64,000 nt of DNA, from assembly GCF_019649055.1 (NCBI RefSeq), contig NW_026570350.1, positions 1 through 64,000 of the forward strand, written 5' to 3'. The notes under the pieces were generated by a model that was given only the letters and a program-made list of their open reading frames with translations, was not told the origin of the DNA and did no database searches. The first letter of the stretch is position 1. Every line of letters starts with the position of its first letter. This document shows, one piece after another, positions 34,236 to 47,099 of this stretch. Position numbers and translations under genes: made by a program. This DNA comes from Paramacrobiotus metropolitanus (Eukaryota; Tardigrada; Eutardigrada; Parachela; Macrobiotidae).

Positions 34236-35500
34236 CACTACAGGTAAGAATTCAAGGGAAAGTTTCTTCGATCTGCATAGCTTGCTAACCAGTTTTCAGC
34301 ATACTAAGTCGTTGGTTCCCTTAGTTTCAGCGTACATTACAGGTCCAGAACTGCACCTGCGTTCTAATCCAAATAGTTCTCGCAAACTAAGCAGGTTCGT
34401 CGCTGCTTCCTTGTGCGCAGTAGAAGCAAGGATACGTAAGGTGTTCCATTGAGCCTGAATGCTTGGGAGTACATTTTTTTTGCGCCATTATCTCTGGACC
34501 TACAAGCACTTTCTGATGGCAAGCTTGTTAACGGATGCAGACCCACAATCTTAACCTTGTTAAAAACCCAAGCGCTTTGACTTTGGCGACTTTATACTAG
34601 TGCTGTTCTTAAAAATCTTTAGCTCCGATAGACCGAAATGTTCATGTGGTGGCAACAAAATGAAATAATGCGAGTGCCATTGGAGTAGCTGTGGAACCAA
34701 TTGCTGGATACCACATATGCTGAAACGCTTAACCTGGCTACTTTGTACCCTGTCCGGAGACATCTGCAGGTTGCTCAGCTTTCCGATTGAATGTTCATGG
34801 TGTGATAACTACGTACCCATCGTCATCAATGTAAATCTCTTATGTGATAAATAGGGAACTCTTCTTCCGCGATTGCGGTTTTGTTGTACTGTCTTGTTGA
34901 AGGCAAAATTAATATGTATTTGGACGTTATAACAGTAAGTCAGTAACTAAAAGCGCACAATCATAGCATAAGTCCCCACTTAATATCGAACATACAGAAA
35001 AGGTATGTCTTGGCCTATAGCCTGTCGCGTCTTTTCCACAACTTCCTCCAACTTTCCAGCAGTTTGTTATGGTCAGTTCGTTTTTTTCCAGCAGCGCAGT
35101 TCGTTGAGCTAATAAATGAAATTAATTACCACAATCATATTTTTTGCACAACCTTAAAATACTGGTGTTTCGCTTGTGACCTTTTGGTACATTACTTGCA
35201 CTAACGGTACGCTTTGGAAGCTATTCCGTATTTGACAGCGTTTCGTTCAGCGGATTGGCTGAACGTTTGCATGTTGGGTACGGAGTGATTCCACAGTCTG
35301 CGAAGATGCAGCAGTGTGGAGAGTCTGTAGTACATATCGGTAGTGGAGATTTGCAACTTGCTATCGAAGAACCAGCTACGGAAGCGTGAAAATACAGCGT
35401 GTTCAGACTCATAACGGGTAGAGCTGCTTTACAAAACCGAGCGATGTTGCTAACGTGCCACAGAGGTTCTAGACGACACTTGCGCTGTGTGAACGTCTGT
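34236..35500 (-). pseudogene. Dispersed family fragments, copy 2
   Basis: Minus strand 35295-35200 encodes WNHSVPNMQTFSQSAERNAV followed by KYGIASKAYR, closely matching 51375-51280 and 22652-22590. It is otherwise AT-rich with no open gene. It is separated from copy 1 by the whole KDZ element. Confidence 0.35.
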
Positions 35501-35513
35501 CTTTAATCACATA

Positions 35514-35674
35514 AGGCGGCATTCAAGTACTGCGTAACGCGGGAGGAGTGGGGGGTGGGCCTGCCTCGTGTTACCTGCTCATAAGTAATACATGAAGAAA
35601 GGTCACACAAGGGTGGGGGCGGGGGTGGTCGAAAAAGCAGAAAATTTGCGTTACGTAATACCTGAATGACGCCT
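35514..35674. mobile_element. 161-bp MITE with ~27-bp terminal inverted repeats
   Basis: The left end AGGCGGCATTCAAGTACTGC continues GTAACGC. The right end GCGTTACGTAATACCTGAAT continues GACGCCT. The arms differ at about four positions. The interior is G-rich (GTGGGGGCGGGGGTGG). No coding capacity, and no clear target duplication. Confidence 0.75.
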
Positions 35675-37020
35675 AATTGTGTATCTTCATAAGTATTCAC
35701 TGCTTTTTTTTTACTGTAGACACGAATATTTCCTCCCGCTGGTTACGCAGTTCGAAAGGTCAAAAATTAAATACTTAAGCCCACTAGGAATAATTTTGTT
35801 AATCTTAATAGGAATAGACATGATATTATTGCAATATTGAGCCGGGATTTATGAGCGTGTTACATTATTTATCAATTAGACAAAAGCCTGCTTCTTTCTG
35901 GATATGCACAGAACACAATCTTTGCTGACGGCCGTGGGCCTGCGCTCCGGCCAACCAAACGACAAGTGCTTTAGTTTTAATTAATTTTGTTATAAAAATA
36001 ATGGCACTTAATAAAAGAAACTAAAAGCCTAACAGCAACTTGTTGCCATTGGTAAGTACATACATAATGATACATTAGTTATACTGTTATGTTTGCAGAA
36101 CTGAATTGTATTGACATAATATAAGCGTTTTTGGTCCATGTGCTCAGTAAAGTTTTGGGGGAAAACCAGTTCGATCCATCTTCTCGCCGCCATTGTTGAC
36201 TAGCAACCGCAAACTATAAAGTACTGTACATCCATCCATTTGTGCGCAGCAGCCCAGACTTGACACCGTCCGTATTTCCGTCCGCCGTTAACTTCTACAG
36301 AAACAAGTACTTTTGATAATTTTATTTAATAGTATAATAAATGGTAATATGGGCCCCATCGCCAGTTCGATCATGATGCCATTGAATAGGCCCATAGAGA
36401 ACCTATTTCCCGATACTAACCAGCGTTATTTTCTTTGCTTTGCGGGTTGTGAATGCCCGTGCTTGCGACAGCGAGAATAATACTCGTATACGTGCCAGTT
36501 TTCGACTGCGGTCCAAGCACTGCACCGTTAAAAGAAAAACGGGAATGGTATGCCTACTCGTAGCCGAGCTTGTTAATTGTGCCGTGGACGCTATTGGGCC
36601 AGAGCAAGTCGTGTAGGATTATGCTACCATTGGGCGCACAAGGTCAGTATAATTATGACAGTACTACACTAGCTCAAGTTCTCAACCAGAACTTTCTTAG
36701 TCTTTACCCTTCATAAATCAATTCAGGCAGTTTAAGATTAAGCAGAGGAAGATATTACGATGTACCGGTGATTACCTACCATCTGTCGCTTTGGAGGCTC
36801 TGGTAGTTCTTCGCAGTGCTGATTGACACCGGCATAGTTCCTGAAGTTTCTGACGGTTGATTGTTACTGTTGATTCGCCGCTAAGTGGATCGAAAACATA
36901 TTTAGGGCGTCATCCGCAATTGGAGGCATTCATAGATCTTAGTTAGTATCGCAATGCTTAATATTTAATATTTTAATACCAAGATTTAGGAACAAATTAT
37001 AATAATGCTTTAATGCTACT
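35675..37020. other. Intergenic, nothing recognised
   Basis: No supported ORF or repeat boundary found. Mixed AT-rich sequence leading into the first CTAAGAAA-like patch at about 37030-37075. Confidence 0.3.
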
Positions 37021-37029
37021 TTAATAATG

Positions 37030-39360
37030 TCTAAGAAATCCGAAGACAGCTAAGAAAGCTTAGTAAACAGGACCTAAGATGATTAGGTATTCTGAACGCC
37101 ACGCTCATAATGTTATTTTGTCACGCATTTACAATTTTTGCATGAATTGTTAGCGAAGCGAGGCCGAAAGGCGCGATTTGTCTTTTAGTCGCTCTGCGTT
37201 AGCTCATGTATGTCTATGGAGGCCCATAGCAACAAGTCGTTTTTTTGGGGGCTGTCTTGCCCTCTTGAGGCGCACAATATTCGCAGTGTCCCTATGTCAC
37301 TCACGAAGTTGCGACGATTCCGGCGCACTTTACCGCGTCAAAATCGGACCATCCGTTCGCCCGATCATCGTGGTCGTCTGCTTAGCATGTATAAGAGGTT
37401 ACGGATATAGATAACAAGCTGAGCACGGATGAATATTGGCTTACGACTGGGTAAATGAATCAGTTTAAAATTCATAGGTTGCAGTGTATTCGAGGAAGCA
37501 ATAGCAGTTAGTATTTTGTTTGAAGCAGTTTCGTGCACAGCGGCTAATAGTCTCCTCAGAAGCTTGCAAATGAACTGAAGAGGAGCTTGATCATTTGTTT
37601 GGTCCGATTTTGGACCATGAGAAACGCAGAGGCGAAGCCAAAGCTGTTTCTTGTTTGAGTACAGTATAATTGTGACCGTGGTAACAGACCAGCCCATGTT
37701 AGACCTATGGCATCCATGGTAACAAGCTTTTGAGTGACCACTGGGACTGCGGTTCTGAATTCAACAAACAACGACTGGTCTTAGATCACCCGCCAGACTG
37801 GGAGGTTTTCAAAACATTTTGAAGCAGGAAGATCGGATGAGCAGAAGCGGAGATTACCGCGGTCTAACATGAGAGGCCAAAGACCTGCTAGAGATGTTTA
37901 GTATTCATATAACAAGCTGAGCACGGATGAATATTGGCTTACGACTATTTTTAAAATATTACGCTTTCCCGCAAAGTCAGAATGGCAAAGCCGGACAAGT
38001 GTTCCGGATGGTTGCCCGCGGCGAGCACCCTGGATAGTTAACCTTTTGCCCCTTCTGTTTTGATTTTGACTCGCCTGCTAGGTCTCTGCTCAATCTACCG
38101 TATTCTGAAATTGCCAAACTATTAAGCTGCTTTTGCCAGTGCAGTGGCCGAAGATATCTGTTCACTCAGTCCGTGAACAGAAGAAACGCAGAGGCGAAGC
38201 CGAAGCTTTTCTTGTTGTTTTAATGCAGTATATAATGTGGTAACTGGCCAGCCATGTTAGCCTTATGACGTCCATGGTAACAAGCTTTTTAGTGACCACT
38301 GGCATTGATAATTTGATGATAGCAAAACAAGACTGGTCTTAGATCACCCGCCAGACTGAGAGGTTTTCAAAACATTTTAAAGTACGCAAATTGGATGAGT
38401 AGAAGCTGAGATTACCGCGGTCTAACAGAAGAGGCCAAACACCTGCAAGAGATGTTTAGTATTCATATAACAAGCTGAGCACGGATGAATATTGGCTTAC
38501 GACTGGGTAAATGAATCAATTTAAAATTCAAACGCTGCAGTGTGTTCGAGGAGACGGTAAGTATGATTTCATAGTTAGCAGTTATGCCTGTATTCGAGGA
38601 AGCAGTAGTTAATAGCAGCCGAATTCGAGGAAGCAGTAGTTAATAGTTAATAGCAGTATTTAACAGCAGTTATGAATTTGTTTGAAACCATTTAATTTTA
38701 ATACGAGTTTAAGACAACAGATCGCCTTCGGTTTATTAGATTTAACTGGTGACAGGGAATGCTTTGCGGTCAACTTGCGTTTGTATCAGCTGAAACTTAT
38801 CCTGTTTCTGCATTTAGATTGGTGACCAGTCAACAAGCGGACGTTTACTGGCATTATATATTACGTTAGCAGTGTGCACTTTTTCTCATAAGTTGAGGTC
38901 GATTAGGCCAATATCTGATGCCCGGTTCTTCAAATGTTGACTTTTCGCCATTAAAGTTTGTTTCGTTTGTGCCTCGGCTGCTAGTTTTCATTTTATTTTA
39001 AAACTAATCGAATCATTCGTTCACTCGGTATGTGGTCCACAAGAAACGCAGAGGCGAAACCAAAGCTGTGTCTTGTTAAACCCTAATTTGCCTGTGGTGA
39101 AAGACAAGCGCATGTTAGCCCTATCTCATCCATGGCAACAAGCCTTTTAGTGACCACTGGGCTTATCCTACTTGTGAGAGTAAAAAAACCACTAGCTTTG
39201 TTTTACTCTACGTTTTGAAAAGATTCTGTAAAAATTTAAAGCTGCAAAATCGGCTCAGTGGAAGCCGAGAACATAGGTAACAAAGAGGAGAGGCCGAAAA
39301 CCTGCAAGAGATGTACAGTATTCATATAACGAGTTTACGGGATCTACATCCGTACGTATT
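37030..39360. mobile_element. Tandem-unit repetitive element, array 1
   Basis: A leader module (37190-37400, including TGTATGTCTATGGAGGCCCA and ending GGTTACGGATATAG) is followed by three units. They begin ATAACAAGCTGAGCACGG at about 37410, 37914 and 38468. Each contains the hairpin word with GAGGCGAAGCC (37618-37653, 38184-38213, 39050-39077). The last unit is a distinct terminal type ending GATCTACATCCGTA near 39360. Non-coding. The same plan is seen at 42240-46770 with six units. Confidence 0.7.
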
Positions 39361-40323
39361 ATTGCGGCTTACTTTAATTCCGAAAGTTAAATGTTTAGTC
39401 CGCTTAATGTTAAATTTCGTCCGCTTGATGTTAGTTAGTACACGTCTATTACAGTATTCTTCCGGGTAGGGCAGGGTATAGTAAAGGAAACGTTAAGCTA
39501 TCTCATCGGCATGTATGTTTAAATGTTATCGGATCGGTAATTACGCAGTTTTTTAGATGTTAAGAAAACTGTAAATTAATAGAATTGATGTGAAAAAATG
39601 AGATTATTCTTCCGGTTTGGATACAGACTCATACAGTATATTAAAGAAAAGGTACAGTTATCGCTTTGATGAGCTCGGATCCGGTGTTGGAGGTCTTCTC
39701 CTTTGTGTTGTGCTTTCCGGGCATTGGAGCTCGTCGTCTATGAAACCCACAGAGATTGCCCATGTGAGAAGTGTTTGTGCTTGACCAGTCATTGAAATAC
39801 GGAAAAAGGTTTTTTTCCAATGGCTTTGGAGAGTTTTGAACTTGTCGTTGTATACAATACCGCTGAAGTAGACATGTTTCTTGCCTGTCTACGCCTGCAC
39901 CAATTATTTTTTAAAAAACGCCTGCACCAATTATTTTTTAAAATCGCACCGCAATTTTTTCAAATTGCACCGGTGCACTGGTAAAAAACCGCACCGTTAA
40001 CAACCTTAATCGGCTGGAAGCCTGTTTTATTATGTATTATCTGCGAACAATGAATCTATTGTATGTAATAATTTAAAAATGGTGCATATGATAAACAGGG
40101 TGCGAGAAGGGGTGGCTATAATATACCGGGTTTTAGGGGGTGTCTATAAGGCTATCCTTTAAAAAACATTGAAAATTTTGAAAATAAAAGAAAATTAAAG
40201 AAATTTTTCAAATTTCGAAACTGAAGAAAATAAGAAATCTAACAATTCTATGAACTCCTGGAATCGAATGAATGAAGTACTTAAATGAACAGGTGACCTT
40301 TATCTCGTTTATCAGCTTTAAAA
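39361..40323. other. AT-rich repeat-associated spacer
   Basis: Contains a small direct repeat of CGCCTGCACCAATTATTTTT near 39890-39940 and derivatives of GCACCG/ATTTT. No gene is supported. Confidence 0.3.
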
Positions 40324-41264
40324 TTAATTTTGAATATTACTTACCTGAAAATGTTGATATTGTGCTCGGACTGGATCTGTTGCTTTGTAAACGCAAGAAT
40401 AAATTCTCCCTAATGATAAGAGTTGGTGGCTTGTTGGATTATTTACGATTTCCAGGACTTTAGGAAGTGTTACGTTTTCAGTTATCGGATCTCCATGTGG
40501 GCTGCTTTTTTGGAACGCATTAACAGTGTTTACACACTGGCGACAGATTTTGAATTTGGATTCTGGAGTGGTAAATTCTTCAGGGAATAAACGATGCAGC
40601 ATATACTTGTTTTTGTCTTCATCCTTTGACTGATGTATACGATCGCCTTCTACAAAATTAGATCCGCAAATTCCGCAAGTGCCTTTGAAGACATTAATTG
40701 AACAGTTCTTGAATGCATGGAACAGGCACTCCAGAAGATGTCTTTGTGGCAACTTAATAAGTTTCCATGATTCATCTTCGATTTGATGGTAATCGGGTAG
40801 AATTTCGGTGCAAATATGAATCATATTTGCACCGAAATTGCACCGAAATTCTAAAGAAAGAAGTATGTTTCCATGGTTCTCGAACCCATGCTCGCACTTC
40901 TTTTTCGAAATCTGGGAAACGTTTTTCAATTCGGAATTTTTTCGTAAAAATTTTTGCGTAATGACTGTTGTTCGGCTGTTTCGACTGTTGTAGGCTTTGT
41001 TTCGTTGACCTTTTCAGTAACTCGGTTTGTGGTCCGTTTGTTCGTAGCTTGAAGCGTTTATCTTTTTCTTAACTGATTTCGTGGTGATGTTCGTTCTCTT
41101 GTTTTTTCGAGGATTTCATTTGAACTTGGTGGCTTGGCTTCGATTTTTTTCAAATCGGGATTCGTTACTTCATGTGTTTGCTTTGCACGTCTTGCTTTCC
41201 GTCGTTTTTCACTGGATATTCGTGCACTTCGTGTCTTTTTGCTGAGATTCGACTTTTTCCTCAT
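40324..41264 (-). pseudogene. Helitron-like N-terminal protein fragment
   Basis: Two adjacent minus-strand reading frames. 41264-41058 encodes a very basic N-terminus (MRKKSNLSKKTRSARISSEK and on). 40929-40324 encodes 201 residues with the Cys pairs CGICG and CRQCV, then VNAFQ and LLSLGRIYSCVYKATDPVRAQ. Basic N-terminus, two CxxC pairs, then an LxSLxRI block resembles the start of Helitron Rep/helicase polyproteins; this match is from memory and moderate at best. The frames are separated by a short segment with stops, and no Rep HUH or helicase motif follows, so it is a truncated, decayed copy. It sits between the two repeat arrays, which may be its non-autonomous relatives. Confidence 0.35.
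40801..40854. repeat. Perfect 19-bp inverted repeat with one-base loop
   Basis: AATTTCGGTGCAAATATGA (40801-40819), A, then its exact complement (40821-40839), followed by a second GCACCGAAATT. It lies in the coding stretch of the Helitron-like fragment. The structure is typical of template switching. Confidence 0.85.
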
Positions 41265-41559
41265 TTAAAGGTTAAAATATAATTACCATTTTGAAAGCAT
41301 TAACATTAATGTCATTTGTGTATTGTGTACACTTATTGTGCAGATGTGTCGATGGAAAATTTAGCTTTGGTCGATGCTGTGTGCGCGGGTAAACATTGGT
41401 GTAGGCCGCGTGTACGGTTGTTCGTACGGGATTCGGCTGTTGGTACGGAGTTTAGGAACGAGCGTCTGCTGCGCGCATAGGAAAATCGCTACGTGTTTTG
41501 TTTTCGAGCAGCAATTTGGATTGATATTAATAATATTTGTTGAATTCACATTAATACAC

Positions 41560-42200
41560 TATAAAATTCAGACGAAACTTAAGAAAATCCACTCGAAACT
41601 TAAGAAAATCCAAGAAACCTAAGAAATCTGAGAAACTCTAGTAAACAGATTGAATAGGCAAAAAACTATAAATGTAGGAAATCTGAGATAACCTAAGAAA
41701 ACCTAAGAAAACTAAGGAAAATTCTAAGGTAATATAAGAAACCTAAGAAACCTAAGAAAATCTAAGAAACCTAAGAAACCTAAGAAACTTAAGAAAACCC
41801 AAGAAACCTAAGAAACGTAAGAAAACCTAAGAAACCTAAGAAACTTAAGAAAACCTAAGAAACTTAAGAAATTGAGTTTTAAGAATTGTGAATTTAAGAA
41901 ATCTGAGATAACCTAAGAAAACCTAAGAAACCTAATAAACCTAAGAAACCTAAGAAACCTAAGAAACGTAAGAAAACCTAAGAAACCTAAGAAACTTAAG
42001 AAAACCTAAGAAACTTAAGAAATTGAGTTTTAAGAATTGTGAATTTAAGAAATCTGAGATAACCTAAGAAAACCCAAGAAACCTAATAAATCTAAGAAAC
42101 CTAAGAAATCTGAGATAACTTAAGAAAATCTAAGAAACCTAAGAAGCCAAAGTGGTCTAAAAATCTAAGAAAGCTAAGAAATCTAAGAAAACACGCCGGT
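41560..42200. repeat. CTAAGAAAC satellite, main block
   Basis: Dozens of tandem copies of a 9-base word, consensus CCTAAGAAA, with a higher-order repeat of about 168 bases (the block AAATTGAGTTTTAAGAATTG occurs at about 41868 and 42020). The same satellite appears at 46850-47010, inverted at 53830-54010, at 54355-54480 and at 58545-59060. Confidence 0.9.
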
Positions 42201-42239
42201 CGGCTTCGTTACGAACAAATTTGTCTTCTTTTTCCGATT

Positions 42240-45200
42240 TTTTTTGTATTTTGTAGCAGACCGATGCCAAAGATCGCAGTCTTTCTTTGTTTTGCAAAGC
42301 CACAAAGTATTAGTCCATGTATGTCTATGGAGGCCCATAGCAACAAGCCGTTTTCTGGGGCCTGTTTTGCCCTCTTGAGGCGCAATATATTGGCAGTAAC
42401 CCTATGTCACTCGCGCCGTTGCGACGAATCTGACGCACTTAACCGCGTTAAAATCGGCCGACGCGTTGGGCCGATCATCGTGGTCGTCTGCTAAGCATTT
42501 ATAAGAGGTTACGGATGTAGATAACAAGCTGAGCACGGATGAATATTGGCTTACGACTGGGCAAATAAATTAGTTTAAAATTCATACGTTGAAGCGTTTT
42601 CGAGAAAGCAGTAACAATTATTTTTTTTGTTTGAAAACAGTTGGTTTTTGTATAAGAAAACAGATTTTGTTCAGTTTATCGGATTTAACAAATGACAGGG
42701 AATGCTTTGCGGTCTGCGGTTGTATCAGCTAAATTTTTCCTTTTCTTATCGTTTGGCTTAGTGATTAGCCAACCTGTGGACGCTTGCTGTCATTGTCGGT
42801 TATTACTTTAGCAAACGGGGTCTATCAGTCCAGTATCTACTTATGTTCAGTTCTTAGATTGATGACCTTTGTTGATAGAGTTTGTGTCGTTTTGTGGCTC
42901 GGCTGCTGTTTTTCTGTTTATTCTGCTAAACTCGCGAAACTGTAATAGCAACTGTAGCCAACGAAGTGTAGCCAACGAAGTGTCGTTCAGACAGCCCACG
43001 GAACATAGGAAACGCAGAGGCGCAGCCAAAGCTGTTTCATGTTTTAGCTGATTGAGTAAGTACAGTGTAATGTGATCGTGGTAACAGACTAGCCCATGTT
43101 AGCCCTATGGCCTCCATGGTAACAAGCTTTCGAGTGACCACTGGGCTTGAGGTTTTGCATATAGCAAACAATGATTAGTCTTAGATCACCCGCCAGACCG
43201 AGCGGTTTCCAGAACATTTTAAAGCGAGAAAATTGGATGAGTGGGAGCTGAGATCATAGCGAACAAAGAGGAGAGGCAGAAAACCTGCAAGAGATGTATA
43301 GTATTCATATAACAAGCTGAGCACGGATGAATATTGGCTTACGACTGGGTAAATGAATCAGTTTAAAATTCATAGGTTGCAGTGTATTCGAGGAAGCAAT
43401 AGCAGTTACTATTTTGTTTGAAGCAGTTTCGTACACAGTGGCTAATAGTCTCCTCCGAGGCTTGCAAATGAACTAAAGACGAGCTTGATCATGTGCGTTT
43501 GGTCCGATTTTGGACCATGAGAAACGCAGAGGCGAAGCCAAAGCTGTTACTTGTTTGAGTACAGTATAATTGTGACCGTGGTAACAGACCAGCCCATGTT
43601 AGACCTATGGCATCCATGGTAACAAGCTTTTGAGTGACCACTGGGATTGCGGTTCTGAATTCAACAAACAACGACTGGTCTTAGATCACCCGCCAGATTG
43701 GGAGGTTTTCAAAACATTTTGAAGCAGGAAGATCGGATGAGCAGAAGCGGAGATTACCGCGGTCTAACATGAGAGGCCAAAGACCTGCTAGAGATGTTTA
43801 GTATTCATATAACAAGCTGAGCACGGATGAATATTGGCTTACGACTGGGTAAAGGTAAATGAATCAGTTTAAAATTCATAGGTTGCAGTGTATTCGAGGA
43901 AGCAATAGCAGTTAGTATTTTGTTTGAAGCAGTTTCGTGCACAGCGGCTAATAGTCTCCTCAGAAGCTTGCAAATGAACTGAAGACGAGCTTGATCATTT
44001 GTTGGGTCCGATTTTGGACCATGAGAAACGCAGAGGCGAAGCCAAAGCTGTTTCTTGTTTGAGTACAGTATAATTGTGACCGTGGTAACAGACCAGCCCA
44101 TGTTAGACCTATGGCATCTATGGTAACAAGCTTTTGAGTGACCACTGGGATTGCGGTTCTGAATTCAACAAACAACGACTGGTCTTAGATCACCCGCCAG
44201 ACTGGGAGGTTTTCAAAACATTTTGAAGCAGGAAGATCGGATGAGCAGAAGCGGAGATTACCGCGGTCTAACATGAGAGGCCAAAGACCTGCTAGAGATT
44301 TTTAGTATTCATATAACAAGCTGAGCACGGATGAATATTGGCTTACGACTGGGTAAAAAAATTAGTTTAAAATTCATAGGCTACATCGTATTCGAGGAAG
44401 CAGCAGCAGTTAATATTTTGTTTGAAAACCGTTGGTTTTCGTATAAGACAACAGATTTTGTTAGTTTATCAGATTTAACAAATGACACGAGAATCATCTG
44501 CAGTTTGCGATCAACTTGCAGTTGTTTCAGATAAAAATTTTCCTTTTCTTGTCGTTCAGTATAGTGCTCAGCCAGCCTGCGGTCCCGCGGACGCTTATTG
44601 TCATTATCGGTAATTACTGTACTTAAGCAGTTTGCACTTCTTTGAGTCAGGGTGGGTCAGTCCAATATCTACTACTCGTAATGCCCAGTTCTTGGATTGC
44701 TGACCTTTTGCCCTTTGAGTTTGTTTGGTTTGTGGCTTGGCTGCTATTTTTTTGCTTATTTGGCCAAGCGCTCTCCAAATTTTAATAGGCAACTGTAGCC
44801 AACGAAGTGCCCGAAGTGATTCGTTCAGTCTGCAGCCCATGGAACACGAGAAGCGCAGAGACGATGCCAAAGCTTTTCTTTGGTTCTAATTTAATGCTCG
44901 TGGCACAGACCAGCCCGTCTTAGGCCTATGGCATCCATGGTAACAAGCTTTTGAGTGACCACTGGGATTGAGGTTCTGAATTTAGCAAACAACGATTGGT
45001 CTTAGATCACCCGCCAGACCGAGAGGTTTTTAGAACACTTTGAAGAGGGAAAATCGGATGAATAGAAGCAGAGATTACCGCGGTCTAACAGGAGAGGCCG
45101 AACACCTGCAAGAGATGTTTAGTATTCATATAACAAGCTGAGCACGGATGAATATTGGCTTACGACTGGGTGAAAAAATTAGTTTAAAATTCATTGGCTA

Positions 45201-46770
45201 CAGCGTATTCGAGGAAGCAGCAGCAGTTATTATTTAGTTTGAAAACAGTTGCTTTTTGTATAAGACAACAGATTTTGTTCAGTTTATCAGATTTAACATA
45301 TGACACGAGAATAATCTGCAGTCTGCGGTCAACTTGCGGTTGTTTCAGACGAACATTTTCCTTTTCTTGTCGTTCAGCTTAGCCCTCAGCCAGCCTGCGG
45401 TCCCGCGGACGCTTACTGTCATTATCGGTAATTTTTAAGCAGTTTGCACTTCTTTGGCTTAGGTTGGGTCAGTTCAATATCTACTACTCGTAATGCCCAG
45501 TTCGTGGATTGCTGACCTTTGAGTTTGTTTGGTTTGTGGCTCGGCTCCTATTTTTTCGCTTATTTTGCTAAACTGTCCAAATTTTAATAGGCAACTGTAG
45601 CCAACGAAATGTCCCAAGTGATTCGTTCAGTCTGCAGCCTATGGAAACACGAGAAACACAGAGGCGATGCCAAAGCTGTTCTTGGTTCTAATTTAATGCC
45701 CTTGACACAGACCAGCCCATGTTAGGCTTATGGCATCCATGGTAACAAGCTTTTGAGTGACCCCTGGGCTTGAGGTTCTAAATTTAGCAAAGAACGATTA
45801 GTTGTAGATCACCCGCCAGACCGAGAGGTTCTTAGAACATTTTGAAGCAGGAAAATCGGATGAGTAGAAGTTGAGATTACCGCGGTCTAACAGGAGAGGC
45901 CGAAGACCTGCTAGAGATGTTTAGTATTCATATAACAAGCTGAGCACGGATAAATATTGGCTTACGACTGGGCAAATACACTAGTTTAAAATTCAAAAAT
46001 TGCAGTGTGTTCGAGGAGACAGTAGTTATGATTTCATAGTTAGCAGTTATGCCTGTATTCGAGGAAGCAGTAGTTATTTAATAGCAGGTAAGAATTTGGT
46101 TGAAACAAGTTAATTTTAATTCAAGTATAAGAGAACAGATCGTCTTCGGTTTATTAGATTTAACTGGTGACAGGGAATGCTCTGCGGTCAACTTGCGTTT
46201 GTATCAGCTGAAATTTTTCCTGTTTCTGCATTTAGATTGGTGACCAGTCAACAAGCGGACGTTTATGTACTGGCATTATATATTACGTTAGCAGTTTGCA
46301 CTTTTTCTTATGAGTTGAGGTCGTTTAGGCCAATATCTGATGCGAGGTTCTTCTAATGTTAACTTTTCACCATTAAAGTTTCTTTCGTTTGTGCCTCGGC
46401 TGCTAGTTTTCGTTTTATTATAAAACTAACTGAATCATTCGTTTTATGTGGTTTACAAAAAACGCAGAGGCGAAGCCAAAGCTATTTGTTGTTAAACACT
46501 GATTTGCCCGTGATGAAAAACAAGCGCATGTTAGCCCTATGGCATCCATGGCAACAAGCCTTGGAGTGACCACTGGGCTTATCCTACTTGTGAGAGTAAA
46601 AAAACCGCTAGCTTTGTGTTACTCTACGTTTTGAAAAGATTCTGTGAAAATTTAAAGCTGCAAAATCGGCTTAGTGGAAGCCGAGAACATAGGTAACAAA
46701 GAGGAGAGGCAGAAAACGTGCAAGAGATGTACAGTATTCATATAACCAGTTTACGCGATCTACATCCGTA
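42240..46770. mobile_element. Tandem-unit repetitive element, array 2
   Basis: A leader module (42310-42516, with TGTATGTCTATGGAGGCCCA and ending GGTTACGGATGTAG) is followed by six units that begin ATAACAAGCTGAGCACGG at about 42521, 43311, 43811, 44314, 45130 and 45932. Short units (about 504 bases) at 43311 and 43811 are nearly identical to each other and to the 37410 unit. Long units (about 790-815) carry an extra block with GCGGACGCTTANTGTCATTATC-type words. The last unit is the terminal type and ends ATCTACATCCGTA near 46768. Hairpin words occur in each unit. Non-coding; ORFs here are incidental. Confidence 0.75.
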
Positions 46771-46839
46771 CACAAACTTTTGCTGCGCAAGTTTGTTACG
46801 CAATGCACACTTCGCAACGGTTGATCGCTTTGGTCCCAG

Positions 46840-47010
46840 CTGCTAAGAAAACTACAAAAACTAAGAAAGAGAAATTCTAAGAAAACTTGAGAAACCCTAA
46901 GAAAGCCTAAGAAACCTAAGAAAACTAAGAAACCAAAATAATCTAAGAAACCTAAAAAACCTGAGAAACCTAAGAATACCTAAGAATACCTAAGAAACCT
47001 AAGAAATATC
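46840..47010. repeat. CTAAGAAAC satellite, second block
   Basis: Tandem CTAAGAAACC-type words between the terminal unit of array 2 and the next leader-type module, mirroring the position of the 41560-42200 block ahead of array 2. Confidence 0.8.
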
Positions 47011-47099
47011 GTATATGAAAGAATACGAAGTATACCGATCACGCTGGTGGAATTGACTGCGATTAATTTTTGCACATGTTTCTTAAATTTTCAATACTT

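Noticed and set aside
41560-42200. Telomeric repeat or CRISPR-like array
   Set aside because: The 9-base CTAAGAAAC words are degenerate, interspersed with unique sequence and found at several internal sites; there is no repeat-spacer structure.
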